A DNA stretch of 64,000 nucleotides from Shinisaurus crocodilurus (lineage: Eukaryota > Chordata > Lepidosauria > Squamata > Shinisauridae), in the NCBI GenBank assembly GCA_021292165.1, contig CM037878.1, forward strand, positions 235,753,546-235,817,545, in the 5' to 3' direction. Both the position numbers and the translations under genes were made by a program. The notes beneath the pieces are model-generated. The model made no database searches. It had not been told where the DNA came from and saw nothing but the letters and a program-made list of their open reading frames with translations. The first letter of the stretch is position 1, and every line of letters begins with the position of its first letter. This document shows, piece by piece, positions 40,415 through 52,594 of this stretch.

Positions 40415-41570
40415 TAGTAGCATCTGTTCTGCTTGTATCTTCAATGGAAACCACACCACAGCATATGGGTGTTTGAATAGGTTTTCTCTGGATTGAACAA
40501 CATATACATCCCAATGGAATAATGATCCCTTGTGGGCACAATAACTCCAGTGCTCAGGCAGGGTTCTCAGGTGATTCCCAGTTTCTTTCAACTGTAAGGA
40601 TAATCTTTTGAAATCTGTAGGAGCTTTGTTTAAAATACGACTGAAGTTCTTTATTTCTTGTTTAAAAAAAAGATTGGAAATAAAGAATTCTCTATTACTT
40701 ATGTCACATACCCAGTTTTTTTTCTTATTTGTTAAAAAAAAAAAAAAGCAAGCACCACACAGAACAGCAGCCTTAAAGCTATTAAACACTAAGACACATA
40801 AAACATGACAATTGTCTTGGTTCATTAAATTAATTAGCTACTGCTTTTCGTCTCATGCTCACATTAGACCTGCAGCTTTGTAGATAGGTACCATTTTTCA
40901 AACGATCGCTGTTTTCCCTTCTGTCAACAAAATGTTGAGAAGTTCAACACATAATAGTCAATTTTTCATTTTTAGAGTTAACACATCTTTTTTTAGAAGC
41001 AGTTCAGCAACTATATGATTAGAAAACCTTCGCTAACTTCAGCCCACTCATCATTATTTAATGGCTATGCAGTTTGCTAATAATTCTACCCTTTCTTCCA
41101 ATTAATCCAGGGGGCACTAAGCTTTTATTTCTTTTAGGGTTATTATGGTATGTTCCTTTTAAAAATACTGATCCTTTACTGTGGTTTTATTATCTTCTGG
41201 TTTTTGAATTTCAGCCAGGAGGCCTTCTTTCAAACAGCAACAGCAATCCAATTCTGAGGAAATTCTTTTTTACCTATTGACCAGCTGTAAGTTTTCCCCT
41301 ATGTTACTGAAATTGTCTCAGCTTTATTATCTTTGAAAGAGAATATGAGAAATTCCCTCACATCTTTACCAAATGGAAAGAAAAAGAATTTATGCTACAA
41401 AACAAAACATACCACAGGACAGAGAACTATGTAGGGAGAGGGAAGACCTACCTACCTGCCAATCAAGAGGCAAATGAAAACAAACATCATCTGCTCTAAA
41501 GCAAACATTATTCTGTGGCTTATAGAAATAAATGGACTGCATGCTAATTTCCACTTGTACTTTTGTGAAC
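40415..41570. other. No gene or element recognised
   Basis: AT-rich, with poly(T) and poly(A) runs at 40716 and 40733. The 144-codon minus frame at 40391-40825 crosses these homopolymers and has no domain. Confidence 0.4.
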
Positions 41571-41576
41571 AGCTCT

Positions 41577-42461
41577 GGTGTGGTTTTATATGTAAAGAAT
41601 AAACTTTCTCCAATATTGATCTTTTCAGATGAACAAGGTAGATACGTTGGAGTAGAAGTTAATATTTCTGGAAAGAAAATATTGGTAGTAGGGGTTTATG
41701 CACCAAATGGAAACAAATCTATGTTTTATAAAGGTCTTATGGATAGACTTTTGGAATCTACATACGAAAACTGGTGTTTAATGGGAGATTGGAATGGAGT
41801 GGTGTCACCAAAACAAGATAGACATTCGGAAAAAGATATAAGAAAAAATTGGGGAAATTGCCAAAAAGTTTTTTTGAATTAATAGAAAATCTGGAGTTGG
41901 TGGACATTTGGAGAACTAAAAATGGAGACTCCAGAGAATTTACATTTTTTTTCTGATAGACATAAATCACATGCAAGACTTGATATGATTTGGTTGTCGA
42001 AAGCTATGGCTATGGAAATCTATAAAGCTGAAATATTGCCAAAAACGTTTTCTGACCATAATCCAGTTTCTGTGACTTTCAAAAGGAAGAAGGGTTCATT
42101 TAGATGGAGATTTAATGAATCACTATTGAAACAAGAAAGGGTGGTCCAAGACTGTAAGCATAAACTGAGAGAATTTTTTGAAAATAACCTAGACAAAGGT
42201 GTGGACTTACAAATAGTTTGGGATACAAGTAAAGCCTTCATCAGAGGACAATTTACACGACATAACTCCTTTCTTAAAAAAAAGAGACAAGAAAAGACAG
42301 AAAAGATTTTATTGGAAATCAGAGAGAAAGAGAAGGAATTAGAAAGATCTCCAAATAATACTAATATTTCATGGCAAATTAAAGCACTGCAGAGGCAGTT
42401 ATCTATGTTGACGACGCAAGAACTGGAAATGAAATTGAGATGCCAAGCAAAGGAATTTTGA
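41577..42461 (+). pseudogene. L1 ORF2, endonuclease part
   Basis: Frame 1 (to 41882) holds VVGVYAPNGNK and the catalytic LMGDWNGVVSPKQD (Asp/Asn motif). It breaks in a T-run near 41870. Frame 2 (41922-42461) continues with RLDMIWLSK (conserved Asp) and FSDHNPVSVTF (the SDH catalytic histidine motif), then the endonuclease-to-reverse-transcriptase linker rich in Lys and Glu. The N-terminal endonuclease third is missing by truncation, so no nickase activity is expected. Confidence 0.9.
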
Positions 42462-42485
42462 ATTTGCTAATAAACAGGGAAATGG

Positions 42486-43813
42486 TTGGCATATAAAAAA
42501 AGGAAAGAGAGAGAGAAGAGAGTAATACTTAAGCTGTTGGAGGACAACACTGAAATAACGGATAATTTGGGTATGAAAAGAGCGTTTTTTCAATTTTACT
42601 CACAATTATATAAAGGGGTTAAAATTTCTGAAAAAAGAATAGAAGATTATTTGCAACGGCAAAATTTGCCAAAGATTACAGAATATCAAAGACAAATTAT
42701 GAATGGCCCTATAACTATACAAGAATTATCTTGTATAGCAATTTGGAAGCAATTAAAAAATCTAAAAAAGGGAAAACACCGGGCCCTGATGGACTGTCAG
42801 CAATTTATTACAAATGTTTTGAAGATGAGTTGTTACAACCACTACAAAGGATTATGAATAATATCCTACAAAATGGGAAGTTACCAGATACATGGAGAGA
42901 GGCTAATATTGCATTGATACCTAAAGAAGGACAAGACTTGACTTCTGTTAAAAATTACAGGCCAATTTCACTATTGAATAATGATTACAAATTATTTACA
43001 ATGATTCTATCCGAAAGATTAAAGAAAATTTTACAAGAGTTTATTCATCAGGGTCAATGTGGTTTTCTGCCTAAAAGACAATTAAGAGATAACATTAGAA
43101 CTGCGTTGGATGTGTTGGAATATTTAAATTGTCATAATGAAAAACAAGCAGCACTGATTTTTTTGGATGCTGAAAAAGCCTTTGACAACGTGAACTGGAG
43201 TTTTTTATTTGGAGTAATGAATGAAATGGATTTTGGAGAGAATTTTATTAAAGGAGTAAAATCGATATATTCGACACAAAAAGCACAAATAATTGTTAAC
43301 GGTGAATTGACAAAGCCCTGTATGATACAAAAGGGAACAAGACAAGGCTGTCCATTATCTCCACTACTGTTTATTTTAGTTCTAGAAGTTTTGCTTAGAG
43401 ATATTAGGCAAGATGGAAGAATCCCGGGAATAAAAATTAAAAAAGAATCATACAAGTTGAGAGCTTTTGCAGATGACTTGATGATAGTCTTGGAAAATCC
43501 ACTACAAGGAGTGCAAACTCTGTTGGATAAATTAAATGAGTTTGGAGGGTTGGCAGGATTCAAGGTAAATCATGAAAAAACAAAAATGTTGGTGAAGAAT
43601 ATGAGAGCGGAAGACCAACAGATGTTGATGCAAACATCGGGTTTTAAAATTGAAAAAAGAGTAAAATATCTTGGTATCATAATGACAAATTCGAATTCCA
43701 CGTTGTTTCAAAACAATTATGTTAAGATATGGTTAGGAATTAAAAATGATATGATGAAATGGGAGAAACTAAAATTGCTGGGTAGGATTTCTGTGATAAA
43801 AATGAATGTTTGA
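42486..43813 (+). pseudogene. L1 ORF2, reverse transcriptase part
   Basis: The first frame (42486 to about 42770) is the linker, then a shift leads into 42731-43813. The reverse transcriptase motifs appear in order: KTPGPDGLSAIYY, NYRPISLLN, FLDAEKAFDNVNW (catalytic motif A), GTRQGCPLSPLLF (motif B) and AFADDLMIV (catalytic FADD, motif C). It ends at a stop where NV-stop replaces the expected read-through into the next frame. The catalytic residues are preserved, but the chain is cut at both ends. Confidence 0.92.
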
Positions 43814-43819
43814 CCAAGA

Positions 43820-45139
43820 ATGATGTTCTTATTTCAAACACTACCGATTTTAACTAATGATGTGCCCTTTACAGAATGGCAAAAGGACTTATCTAAATTT
43901 ATATGGCAAAGAAAGAAACCACGTGTTAAATATATAGTTCTACAGGATGCGAAAGAAAGGGGTGGATTGGGTGTACCTGATTTGAAATTGTATTTTAATG
44001 CTTGCTGTTTTGTTTGGTTGAAGGAATGGGTGACATTGAGAAATAACAGACTTCTAGAATTAGAAGGGCATGATCTAAGGTTTGGATGGCATGGATATTT
44101 GTGGTATGACAAAGCTAAGGTTAATGTAGATTTTAAGAACCACTATATCAGAAGGGCGTTATTAAGAGTTTGGAACAAATACAAGCCTAGGTTATGCCCA
44201 AAATTACCCTTATGGATATCACCCCAAGAGGCATTATACAGGAAAGAAATGACAAGCAATGAGAACTGGTTAAAATACCGAGAAATATTGGAATTGCGTC
44301 AGGGAACACACTGGATAAAAACACGGGATTGTTTAGTAACAGAAGGTTATAACGTACACTGGTTTTCATACATGCAATTATTAGAGAGATTTAAAGTGGA
44401 TAAAAGAATGTATGATATAGAACAGGATAAGTCTGAATTTGAAATACAATTGTGTACAGGTGATGATCATGTAATTGCAAAAATGTATAAATTTTTATTG
44501 AAGTTTGGGACAGAAGAACAAGTTAAAGGCTGTATGGTTAAATGGGCAAGGAACTTTGGATATAATATAATGATGGAACAATGGGAACGCATGTGGACTA
44601 AAGGTATAAAATTTACATTGTGTTCTGATCTTAGAAAGAATTTTTACAAGATGATGTATCGTTGGTACCTAACTCCTGTGAAATTGGCTAAGATGTATAA
44701 TAATGTGTCAAATGTATGTTGGAAATGTCAAGGTCATGAAGGAACATTTTATCATGTTTGGTGGACATGTAAAAAAGTGAAAACATATTGGGTACAAATA
44801 CACACATGGATACAAAAGATTTTAAAAGTGAATATTAAACTGAAACCAGAAATGTTTTTATTGGGTATAATGGACTTACAACTTGAGAAAGACTACGGAA
44901 CATTATTACAATATATGATGACGGCCGCAAGAATAATATATGCTCAAAAATGGAAAGAAGCAACTATACCAACTATAGAAGACTGGCTGTTGAAAATGTT
45001 GGACTTAGCAGAGATGGCAAAATTGACTTGTTTAATTAGAGAAAAAAAATTAACTTCATTCAAGAAAAACTGGAAACCTCTGGTGGACTTCTTGGGGAGG
45101 AGGGAAAGTGACTTAATAACTTTTGGTTTTGATTTCTGA
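43820..45139 (+). pseudogene. L1 ORF2, C-terminal part with CCHC motif
   Basis: A 439-codon open frame follows after a stop at 43811-43813, in the same phase spacing. It contains FIWQRKKPRVKY, ERGGLGVPDLKLYF and, near residue 310, a zinc motif C-x2-C-x8-H-x4-C (CWKCQGHEGTFYHVWWTC). The C-terminal domain of L1 ORF2 supports RNA binding and retrotransposition. It lacks catalytic domains and is a remnant of the polyprotein. Confidence 0.9.
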
Positions 45140-45287
45140 ATATTGGTAAGGTGATAGAAATTCTTTCTGTGAAAATAGAAGAAACTTAGATTGGATAAGG
45201 ATTGGTAATGTTTGTCAGACAATGAGGCGGAAGCCAAATGTTGTTTTGGAAAATTCAAAAAAAAAATTCAAAAAAAAAATCAGCTCT

Positions 45288-45990
45288 ATGGAGATCTACA
45301 ATTAATGCTGTTAAGAATAATTGCATACTTTTATAACAAACAAACAAATGACATTGGCTTGGATTCTAAGTTCCATGAGCAGTATTCCATTTGTGGAATA
45401 GGGCTTTCCACCCCCTCTCTTAGGCTATAGCCCATTTCCCTCAAATAGCCATTATTGAGGGTTGGAGGCCTCTGATACCAGAACAGTCTGGGATGCAACA
45501 CAATGGCCTACAATGGGAAGGGGAAACATGAAAATCAGAACCCTACCATTGCCTGTGAAAGTGTTTTCTGATCACACAGGGGCACTTCTGGATCTAAACC
45601 ATCATTTTTAGCAAATATGCAATAATTATTTAAAAGTGTCACTTGCCACCACCACAGCAGTCTCAAAGTAACTTACACACACAATACAGAAATCCATGAT
45701 TCTGTCAACAAAATTGACAACTAGTACAGGCGAGCCAGGATTCGGCTTATATACTCACATCTAGTCCCTGTCAAGAAGAAGAAGAAGAAGAAGAAAAGAA
45801 AAGAAAAGAAAAAAAACCAAAATCAATATAAACCATAATCAGCTCAATAATACTAATAAAAATAAATACCACAAAAATATAAACTAAGAACAATACAATA
45901 TGAAAAGCATGCATCCACAAATAAATAAGATTGCCCCCACTCACAGCCTAGAATGAACATCACAAAAGCAGCCCACAACAATTGGGCCAT
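45288..45990. other. No gene recognised; (GAA)n at 45773-45815
   Basis: Apart from the GAA/GAAAA microsatellite, no motif is recognised. Confidence 0.5.
45773..45815. repeat. (GAA)n/(GAAAA)n microsatellite
   Basis: Eight GAA units are followed by four AAAAG units. Confidence 0.93.
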
Positions 45991-47460
45991 AACTAATGTC
46001 CAAATACCTGGGGAAATAAGTACATCTTTGCCTGGTGCTGAAAAGATGACAGTGTCAGCACCAAATGAGCTTCCTTGGGGAGAGTGTTCCATAAAGACTA
46101 GGCTATCACAGAAAAGGCCCATTCCCATATTGACATCCCCTGAGCTTTCTTTTTGGAGAGGAAACACAGAGAAGAGCTTCTGAAGCTGACCTCAGGGACC
46201 GGGTAGGTTCATGCAGGGAAAGGCAGTCTTTGAAGTACTGGGGTTCTGAGCCATGCAGGACTTTATAGGTTAAATCCAACACTTTGAATTTGGCCCAGAA
46301 AGAAGCTGACAACCAGCACAGATGAGCCAGGACTGAGCTTATGTGTTCACATTGCATAGTACCAGTCAACAAACTAGCTTCTAAATTCTGTACTCGCTGC
46401 AGTTTCTGAACCATCTTCAATGTTAGGTTAGAGGTTGCCAGAGCATAGTCCACTGATGCTAGGCTATCCCCATCCAGATAGGGACACAACTGGGCTACCA
46501 ATTAAAGCTGGTAGAAGGCACTCCATGGCAAGGAGGCCACCTGAGCCTACAAGGACAATAATGGATCCAGAAGTATCTCCGTAGCTGCCACTTGCTCCTT
46601 CAGTGCAACCAACCCCATCCAGAGTTGGTTGCACTTCTCCAATCCAGACACAGGGACAGCCACCATCAGAGCCTCAGTCTTGACTGGATTGTGCTTCCAT
46701 TTATTGGCTTTCATTCAGTCCATTACCAAGGCCAGACACTGATTCAGCACATCCACTGCCATATCTACCTGAGATAAAATGGAGAAGTAGAGTTATGTGT
46801 CATCAGCATACTGATTACAACACACCCCAAAATTATGGATGACCCCACCCACACCTCATGTAGATGTGAAACAACATGGGGGGGGGTAGAATCAACCCCT
46901 GCAGAACCCCACACTGGAGGCACCATGGAGCCAAGCAAGCACCACCTTCTGGAATTGACCATCCAGGTACCAGTGCTCCAATTCAGATATCCAGTCCAGA
47001 AGGATACCATGATCAGTTGTACCAAACACTGCCAAGAGATCAAGGAGTATCAACTGGGGCACACTCCCTCTGTCTCTCTCCTGACAAAAGTCATCATACA
47101 GGGCAACCAAGGCAGTCTCAGTACTAAAACTGGGTCTGAACCCTGACTGAAATGGATCCAGAACAACAGTTTCCTCCAAGAGTGCCTGGATTTGGTCAGA
47201 GACCACCCACTCAGGGACTTTGGCCAAGAAAGAGATCTGCGGCGCAACCAGCCTAAAATGTTCAGATCTTCCAGATCCAGACACTCTAGACCGGCACTCA
47301 ACCTGAGAAGAAGCCTGGAGAGGGAGATAGAATCCCTATAGACTACAGCACACACACTCTCTCCGACCCTGCCCTTTTGCTGCACTGAGAAGAGAACCCA
47401 AGTGGGCATAATTGGGAAAGACCCACACACACCCCTGTTCATCCACCCACCCAGGTCTCA
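45990..47460 (-). mobile_element. Decayed L2 LINE, reverse transcriptase to C-terminus
   Basis: On the minus strand, fragments in several frames appear in the right order. QAL-ETVVLDPFQSGFRP-like text is at about 47190-47130. LLDLLAVFGTTDHGILLDWI (motif A region) is at about 47060-46990. A 'cagtatgctgatgacacata' segment encodes QYADDT (motif C) at about 46796-46815. RVQNLEASLLTGT and FKVLDLTYKVLHG are at about 46410-46240. This order and the LTYK-LHG block are typical of L2. Many frameshifts and stops make it an old copy. Confidence 0.82.
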
Positions 47461-48245
47461 GTTATACATGCAAGGTCAGCATCCTCAACCACAATCAGAT
47501 CATGAATAAGGGATTATATATACTGAATTAAATCATAAGTGGCCTGACAAAAATATGAATATGCCCTGTGATTCCTAATCTCTCTCTTCTTCCCGTTGCT
47601 TCCACTCCCCTTGAGCTGTTTCAGCATAAGTAGCATACAAAAGCTTGTTCTCCATTCCAAAAGTGAGGAGTTCCTATGTTTAGTCTGGTATAGTGAAACA
47701 AAGTTTGCATCTTAAAAAGTAACAAATGTACTTCAACATGACCTGGCCTATGAAAGCTTTTGCCACTTGCACAGGTTAGTTTTTAAGGTGCAACCAGACT
47801 CTTACAGTTTAATTACAAAAAAGAATTTTTAATTGGAAAATACTGCTTCTGTTCTTTATAGCTATTAGGAAACCTAGGAAACATAATGCTGCGAGCCAGA
47901 CAGAAAGAAAGAAAGGACGGCAAGCTGCACAGGTATATATAAACAATGAGACAAAAATGCCAACAGAATTTGTGTAAGCCAAGAAATCACATACACCATT
48001 AACACTTCGCACACATGATTTTAACAGCAGTCCATAGGACTTAGAAATGTATAATGCTCAGACTGAATCTGGAAAACTCTAATTTGGGTCTCTGCAGGTC
48101 ATTATACGTCTAGTCTGGTCTTGGGTAAGATAATGAAGCTGCTACTCTTGTTTGTATGGGTCAGTAAGCATCTAGTCATGGTCTGGCCATTTTAGAAATA
48201 ATTCAAATTTGGTTCTTTTATAGAGTAGAACTATGCCAGGGTGAT
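47461..48245. other. No gene recognised; possible transposon end near 47760
   Basis: 'atgaaagcttttgccacttg' and 'taaggtgcaaccagactctta' (47751-47807) resemble a common amniote transposon terminus, but I cannot assign it. Confidence 0.35.
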
Positions 48246-48257
48246 ACTGTTTACATC

Positions 48258-48964
48258 CCCTCGCCGGATCGTCACCTTGAAGTGGTGAGTGGGCTTGCGT
48301 GTTCCGATGAATCCTGTGAGCAATGCCGTCGGGAGCTATGTACTCCCAGTAGGGTCACCCATGGCGGTAAGGTCCGGGGAGAGGAACCAGACAAAGAACG
48401 ATCCAAAACATAAAGTCCTCAACGGCAGAACAGGCGGAAGATAATTAAACCTAAATTACAACGGCTGTGAAGGCGGATGAAGGCTGCAGCAGAGAATGGT
48501 TTTCCAATCGTCAGGGTAACCGTGCCATTGGATCTCTGCCGTACTCTGTCAAGTTTGTGTGGTGATTCGTTGTGCACCGATCTCCCCACATAAAACAGTT
48601 TCACGCACAGGCGTCTTCCAACCCAACCCATCCAACCCAACCCAACCCAACCCAACAAACATAAAAAAAGTCCCATGGCGACTGGCGAATGGCGACGGGG
48701 GCAGGACTGTGAATCTGGAAGCCCCTAGTCACGGACCAGCACATGGGCGGTGGATGCAGACTCAGTCGCCCTGTTCAAGGAACGAGGTAGTCGAGCAGCT
48801 CGGCAGCTGTATCCATGACTGAGCAGCCCTATTTAGGATCCACTCTGCTCACCCCGTATGGGGAGGGGGCTAGAAAAGGTGCCCTAAACATAGTCTACCT
48901 CTCTCTCCCCTGACTGGATTACCGCGTCCAGTGGGGTCACCATTTTAGCGGTCGAAAAAGACAT
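48258..48964 (+). promoter_or_regulatory. 5' UTR/leader of the Vingi-like LINE
   Basis: The leader begins 'ccctcgccggatcgtcacc' and contains 'agtagggtcacccatggcgg' at 48350-48369 and a (CCAAC)n run at 48618-48656. The phrase 'ctggcgaatggcgacgggg' near 48682 is GC-rich and repeats 'atggcgac'. Non-LTR elements of this size normally use an internal promoter here. No transcription signal is proven. Confidence 0.6.
48618..48656 (+). repeat. (CCAAC)n pentanucleotide repeat in LINE leader
   Basis: About seven CCAAC units with one 'ccatc' variant lie 310 bp upstream of the ORF start. Confidence 0.93.
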
Positions 48965-50605
48965 TTGAATTTTGGAACATGGAATATACGGACATTGCTG
49001 GATAACATAGATAGTGAACGCCCTGAGCGTAGGACTGCTATTATTGCAAGGGAGCTGAGACGGTATAAAATTGACATAGCAGCACTTCAAGAAACTCGAA
49101 GGGCAGGAGAGGGACAGCTGAAAGAAGAAAAAGGAGGTTATACCTTCTTCTGGAAAGGACTACCTGAGCAGGACCGACGAATACATGGTGTAGGCTTTGC
49201 CATCAAAAATGAACTAGTGAACTCTTTGTCAGAAGTTCCTACTGGCATTAACGAACGCCTGATAACTCTTCGATTAAAGCTCGCCAATAACCAACAGGTA
49301 ACTATTTTGAGCGCTTATGCACCAACATTAGATGCTGATGATGACATCAAGGAAAGTTTTTACAGCCAGTTGGACACTCTCCTGTCAGAGATACCTAAGG
49401 AGGATAAAATTATCCTCCTGGGCGATTTTAACGCAAGAGTCGGGCGTGACTTTGATTTATGGCCAGAAACTATTGGAAAAGACGGAGTTGGTAATAGCAA
49501 CCCGAACGGACTCTTACTTTTGTCTATATGTGCAGAGCATAATCTCACTATCACAAACACGCTCTTTCGACAAAAGAATAAGTTTAAAACATCATGGCAG
49601 CACCCACGGTCAAAGCACTGGCATCTTCTGGATTATGTAATTGTCCGTGTTAGAGATCGCCGCGATGTACTTCTTACTAGGGCCATGGTGAGTGCCGACG
49701 ACTGCTGGACAGACCACCGACTAATCCGGTCCAAAATGGTTATCAACATTGCTCCCCAACGTAGGCTTCAAGGAAGGAAACCAAGGCGTAAAATGAACAT
49801 CCAAGTCCTTCAAGATCCTATTAAGCAAACTCGTCTTCAATCACTTCTTAAGGAACATCTACCTACGGAACCTCCTGACAACATTGAGGACCATTGGTCT
49901 AAGCTGAAAACCTCCATTACTGCAGCTTGTGAACAAACTATTGGATATGAAACTAAGAAACATCAGGATTGGTTTGATGAAAATGACAATGAGATTAAAT
50001 ATATAATTGACCAAAAAAGGAAAGCCTTCCAAATATGGCAAAATGATATTAACTGCGCTGCCAAGAAAAAAACCTACGCTAGCGCAAAGGCTGAGGTCCA
50101 AAGAAGAACAAGAGAACTTAAGAACGCTTGGTGGAAAAAGAAAGCTGAAGAAATTCAACAACTTGCAGAATCTCATGATGCACGGGGCTTTTTTAAGGCC
50201 ACAAGGGCCATTTATGGACCAAAAACCTATGGTACAAACCCTTTACAATCAAAAGATGGCACCAAACTCTTAAAAGACAAAGAGTCTATTGCACTGCGTT
50301 GGAAAGAGCATTATTATGACCTTTTAAATCGTAAGTCTAAGGTGGATAATGAGATTTTTTCGCAAATCCCACAAAAACAAATTAAAGAGGAACTTGCAAT
50401 ACTCCCCACTTTGGATGAAGTAAAAAAAGCCATTAATCAAATGAATAACAACAAAGCTAGTGGACCAGATGGGATTCCTGCTGAAATCTTTAAAGAAGGG
50501 GGGCCCGAACTTGTACAACATCTTCATAAACTCATCGAAAAAATCTGGATAAGAGAAGAGATCCCAGAAGACTTCAGGGATGCCATAATTATCAGCCCTC
50601 TTTAA
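48965..50605 (+). pseudogene. Vingi-like LINE ORF, endonuclease and start of reverse transcriptase
   Basis: The 546-residue frame starts at MNFGTWNIRTLLDN, the usual APE start (Asn7). It has the catalytic motifs LQETRR (Glu43), LLGDFNARVG (Asp154, Asn156), HWHLLDYVIV (Asp223) and CWTDHRLI (Asp250-His251). A Lys/Arg-rich linker with AEVQRRTRELKNAWWKKK follows. The reverse transcriptase then begins (NNNKASGPDGIPAEIFK, residues about 495-511). The frame ends at TAA 50603-50605 inside the block that should read into a KKGDR motif. A 2-nt loss near 50602-50605 is the simplest cause. The endonuclease would nick target DNA in the nucleus. Confidence 0.92.
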
Positions 50606-52151
50606 GAAGGGTGATAGAACAGACTGTGGAAACTATCGGGGCATTTCTCTCTTAGCAACCGCAGGTAAAATATTTGCTAGGATTCTTGCAAACCGTCTTC
50701 TATCTATTTCAGAAGAGATCCTCCCTGAAACTCAATATGGTTTCCGCCCCTCTAGAGGGACAGTAGACATGATTTTTACTGCACGTCAGCTCCAAGAAAA
50801 ATGCCGGGAGCAAAATCAACCCCTTTATATGGCATTTATCGATTTGGCTAAGGCCTTTGATACTGTAGACCGTACAGCTCTCTGGACTATCCTTATGAAA
50901 ATTGGATGCCCCAATAAATTTGTGAATATCTTGCGACTTCTCCATGACAACATGACGGCAACGGTTTTGGACAACAACGGCTCTCATGGTGCTCCATTTA
51001 AAGTGGGATCAGGTGTTAAACAGGGATGTGTTATCGCCCCAACATTATTTGCCATTTTCATCGCCATGGTTTTACATCTTGTCGAGGGGAAACTTCCCAC
51101 CGGTGTGGGAATTATATATCGAACAGATGGAAAGCTTTTTAATCTCAGCAGGCTGAAAGCAAAAAGTAAGGTAATTACAACCTCCGTCGTGGAACTTCAG
51201 TATGCTGATGATAATGTGGTCTCCGCACATTCAGAGGATGATCTCCAAACTATCCTAAATGCTTTTGCAGAAGCATACGAAAAACTTGGTCTCTCACTTA
51301 ACATCAAAAAAACCAAAGTGCTTCATCAGCAAGTGCAAGCCAATCCTTTGGTGATGCCATCTATCCAGCTTGGCGGGACAATACTGGAAAACATCGATCA
51401 TTTTCTCTATCTTGGCAGCTATCTTTCTGTTACAGCTAACATCGACAGTGAAATCCAGCATCGTCTGAGCTCCGCAAGTGCCACATTTTCTCGAATGAAA
51501 CATAGAGTGTTCGAGGATCGGGATATTTGTAAGAAGACCAAAACACTGGTTTATGAAGCCATTGTATTACCAACTTTATTGTATGCCTGCGAAACATGGA
51601 CTATCTATAAACGTCACTTCCACCTCCTTGAAAGGTTTCATCAACGTTGCCTCCGGAAAATCCTGCGGATTACTTGGGAAGATAGGCGAACAAATGTCAG
51701 TGTACTGGAAGAAGCAAAGACTACTAGCATTGAAAAAATGATCCTTCAACGCCAACTTCAGTGGACCGGTCATGTTGTTCGAATGCCTGACTGCCGTCTC
51801 CCAAAGCAGTTACTTTACTCCCAACTCAAGGATGGAAAGCGGAATATCGGTGGTCAATATAAGAGGTTTAAAGATGTTCATAAGGCTAATCTAAAAAAAT
51901 GCAATATAAACATCGAAAACTGGGAAGCTCTGGCCCATGAACGATCTAAATGGAGGTTGGCCTTTCACAAAGGTTCCATGGACTTTGAAGAAGCCCGAGT
52001 GCAAGGTGAAAGGGAGAAACGTGCTAAGCGAAAAGCACGTCAAATGAATCCTTTACAGGACCATCTTCTATCTGGTAACCTGTGTCCTCACTGTGGGAAG
52101 CTGTGTGGATCTAGAATTGGCCTCCACAGTCACTTACGGACCCATCACTAG
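50601..52151 (+). pseudogene. Vingi-like LINE ORF, reverse transcriptase and C2H2 finger
   Basis: The second phase opens at 50601 with FKKGDRTDCGNYRGISLL, continuing the reverse transcriptase. The motifs follow in order: FIDLAKAFDTVDR (motif A, about 50833), GVKQGCVIAPTLF (motif B), LQYADDNVV (YADD, about 51196-51222), and a thumb region. The C-terminal part has RQLQWTGHVVRMPDC and ends with a classic C-x2-C-x12-H-x3-H finger (CPHCGKLCGSRIGLHSHLRT). No RNase H motif is seen. All catalytic residues are intact, and only the upstream frameshift breaks the element. Confidence 0.92.
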
Positions 52152-52594
52152 AGTCTACACAATCTTCTTTAGAATTTCCTCCTTTTATCCCGGAAGACAA
52201 TCTTACTCGGTCACGAGTGATCGCCTGATGATGATGACTGTTTACATCTATGAACAGTTTGTAGGTAGTCATATTTTAATTGCTTTTCTCAAAAAGTTCT
52301 CCTGTAGGTCGAAATAAATTGCATGTTGAATGACCACTGTTGAGAGATATTAGAGAATATTTTTACCAAAGTGATTACAGCAGGTTGATTTATAAAATCT
52401 AAGTCTAGGCATGGCCCAATGCTCCATGAAGTCCATGAGAATGAACATCTATGCCTACATCACTGGATACTGGATTAGGGCAGAAAAATGGAAGAATCAT
52501 GCAAGTTTTAAACAGCTTCCAAGTTAATCCAAACAGTAGGATAAAGACAAAAAAAAAATTCTCAACTCCAGCAGCCATTCCAGCAGGCTGAGAG

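Larger units (their letters stand above)
41577..45280 (+). mobile_element. L1 LINE, 5'-truncated in the endonuclease
   Basis: It is collinear with the L1 at 19984-24955 from 'ggtgtggttttatatgtaaa' onward. The 3' UTR (45140-45280) ends in two A-runs separated by 'ttc'. A short 'cagctct' duplication flanks it (41570-41576 and 45281-45287). The coding region is complete from mid-endonuclease to the C-terminus but interrupted by frame breaks near 41880, 42462, 42770 and 43814. Confidence 0.93.
48258..52236 (+). mobile_element. Full-length Vingi-like APE-type LINE
   Basis: The element is 3979 bp, flanked by the 12-bp duplication 'actgtttacatc' (48246-48257 and 52237-52248), and ends in 'cgcctgatgatgatg', a (GAT)n-type tail. 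It has a 5' UTR (48258-48964), one long ORF broken by a single frameshift near 50602, and a ~85-bp 3' UTR. It carries an AP-like endonuclease and a reverse transcriptase, no RNase H and a C-terminal C2H2 finger, which is why I suggest the Vingi/Ingi group. The clade call is inference. Copies at 30038-31546 and 11752-12977 are from the same family. Confidence 0.92.

Noticed and set aside
48618..48656. CRISPR-like or telomere-like repeat
   Set aside because: It is a simple CCAAC pentamer run within a LINE leader, with no spacers and not TTAGGG.
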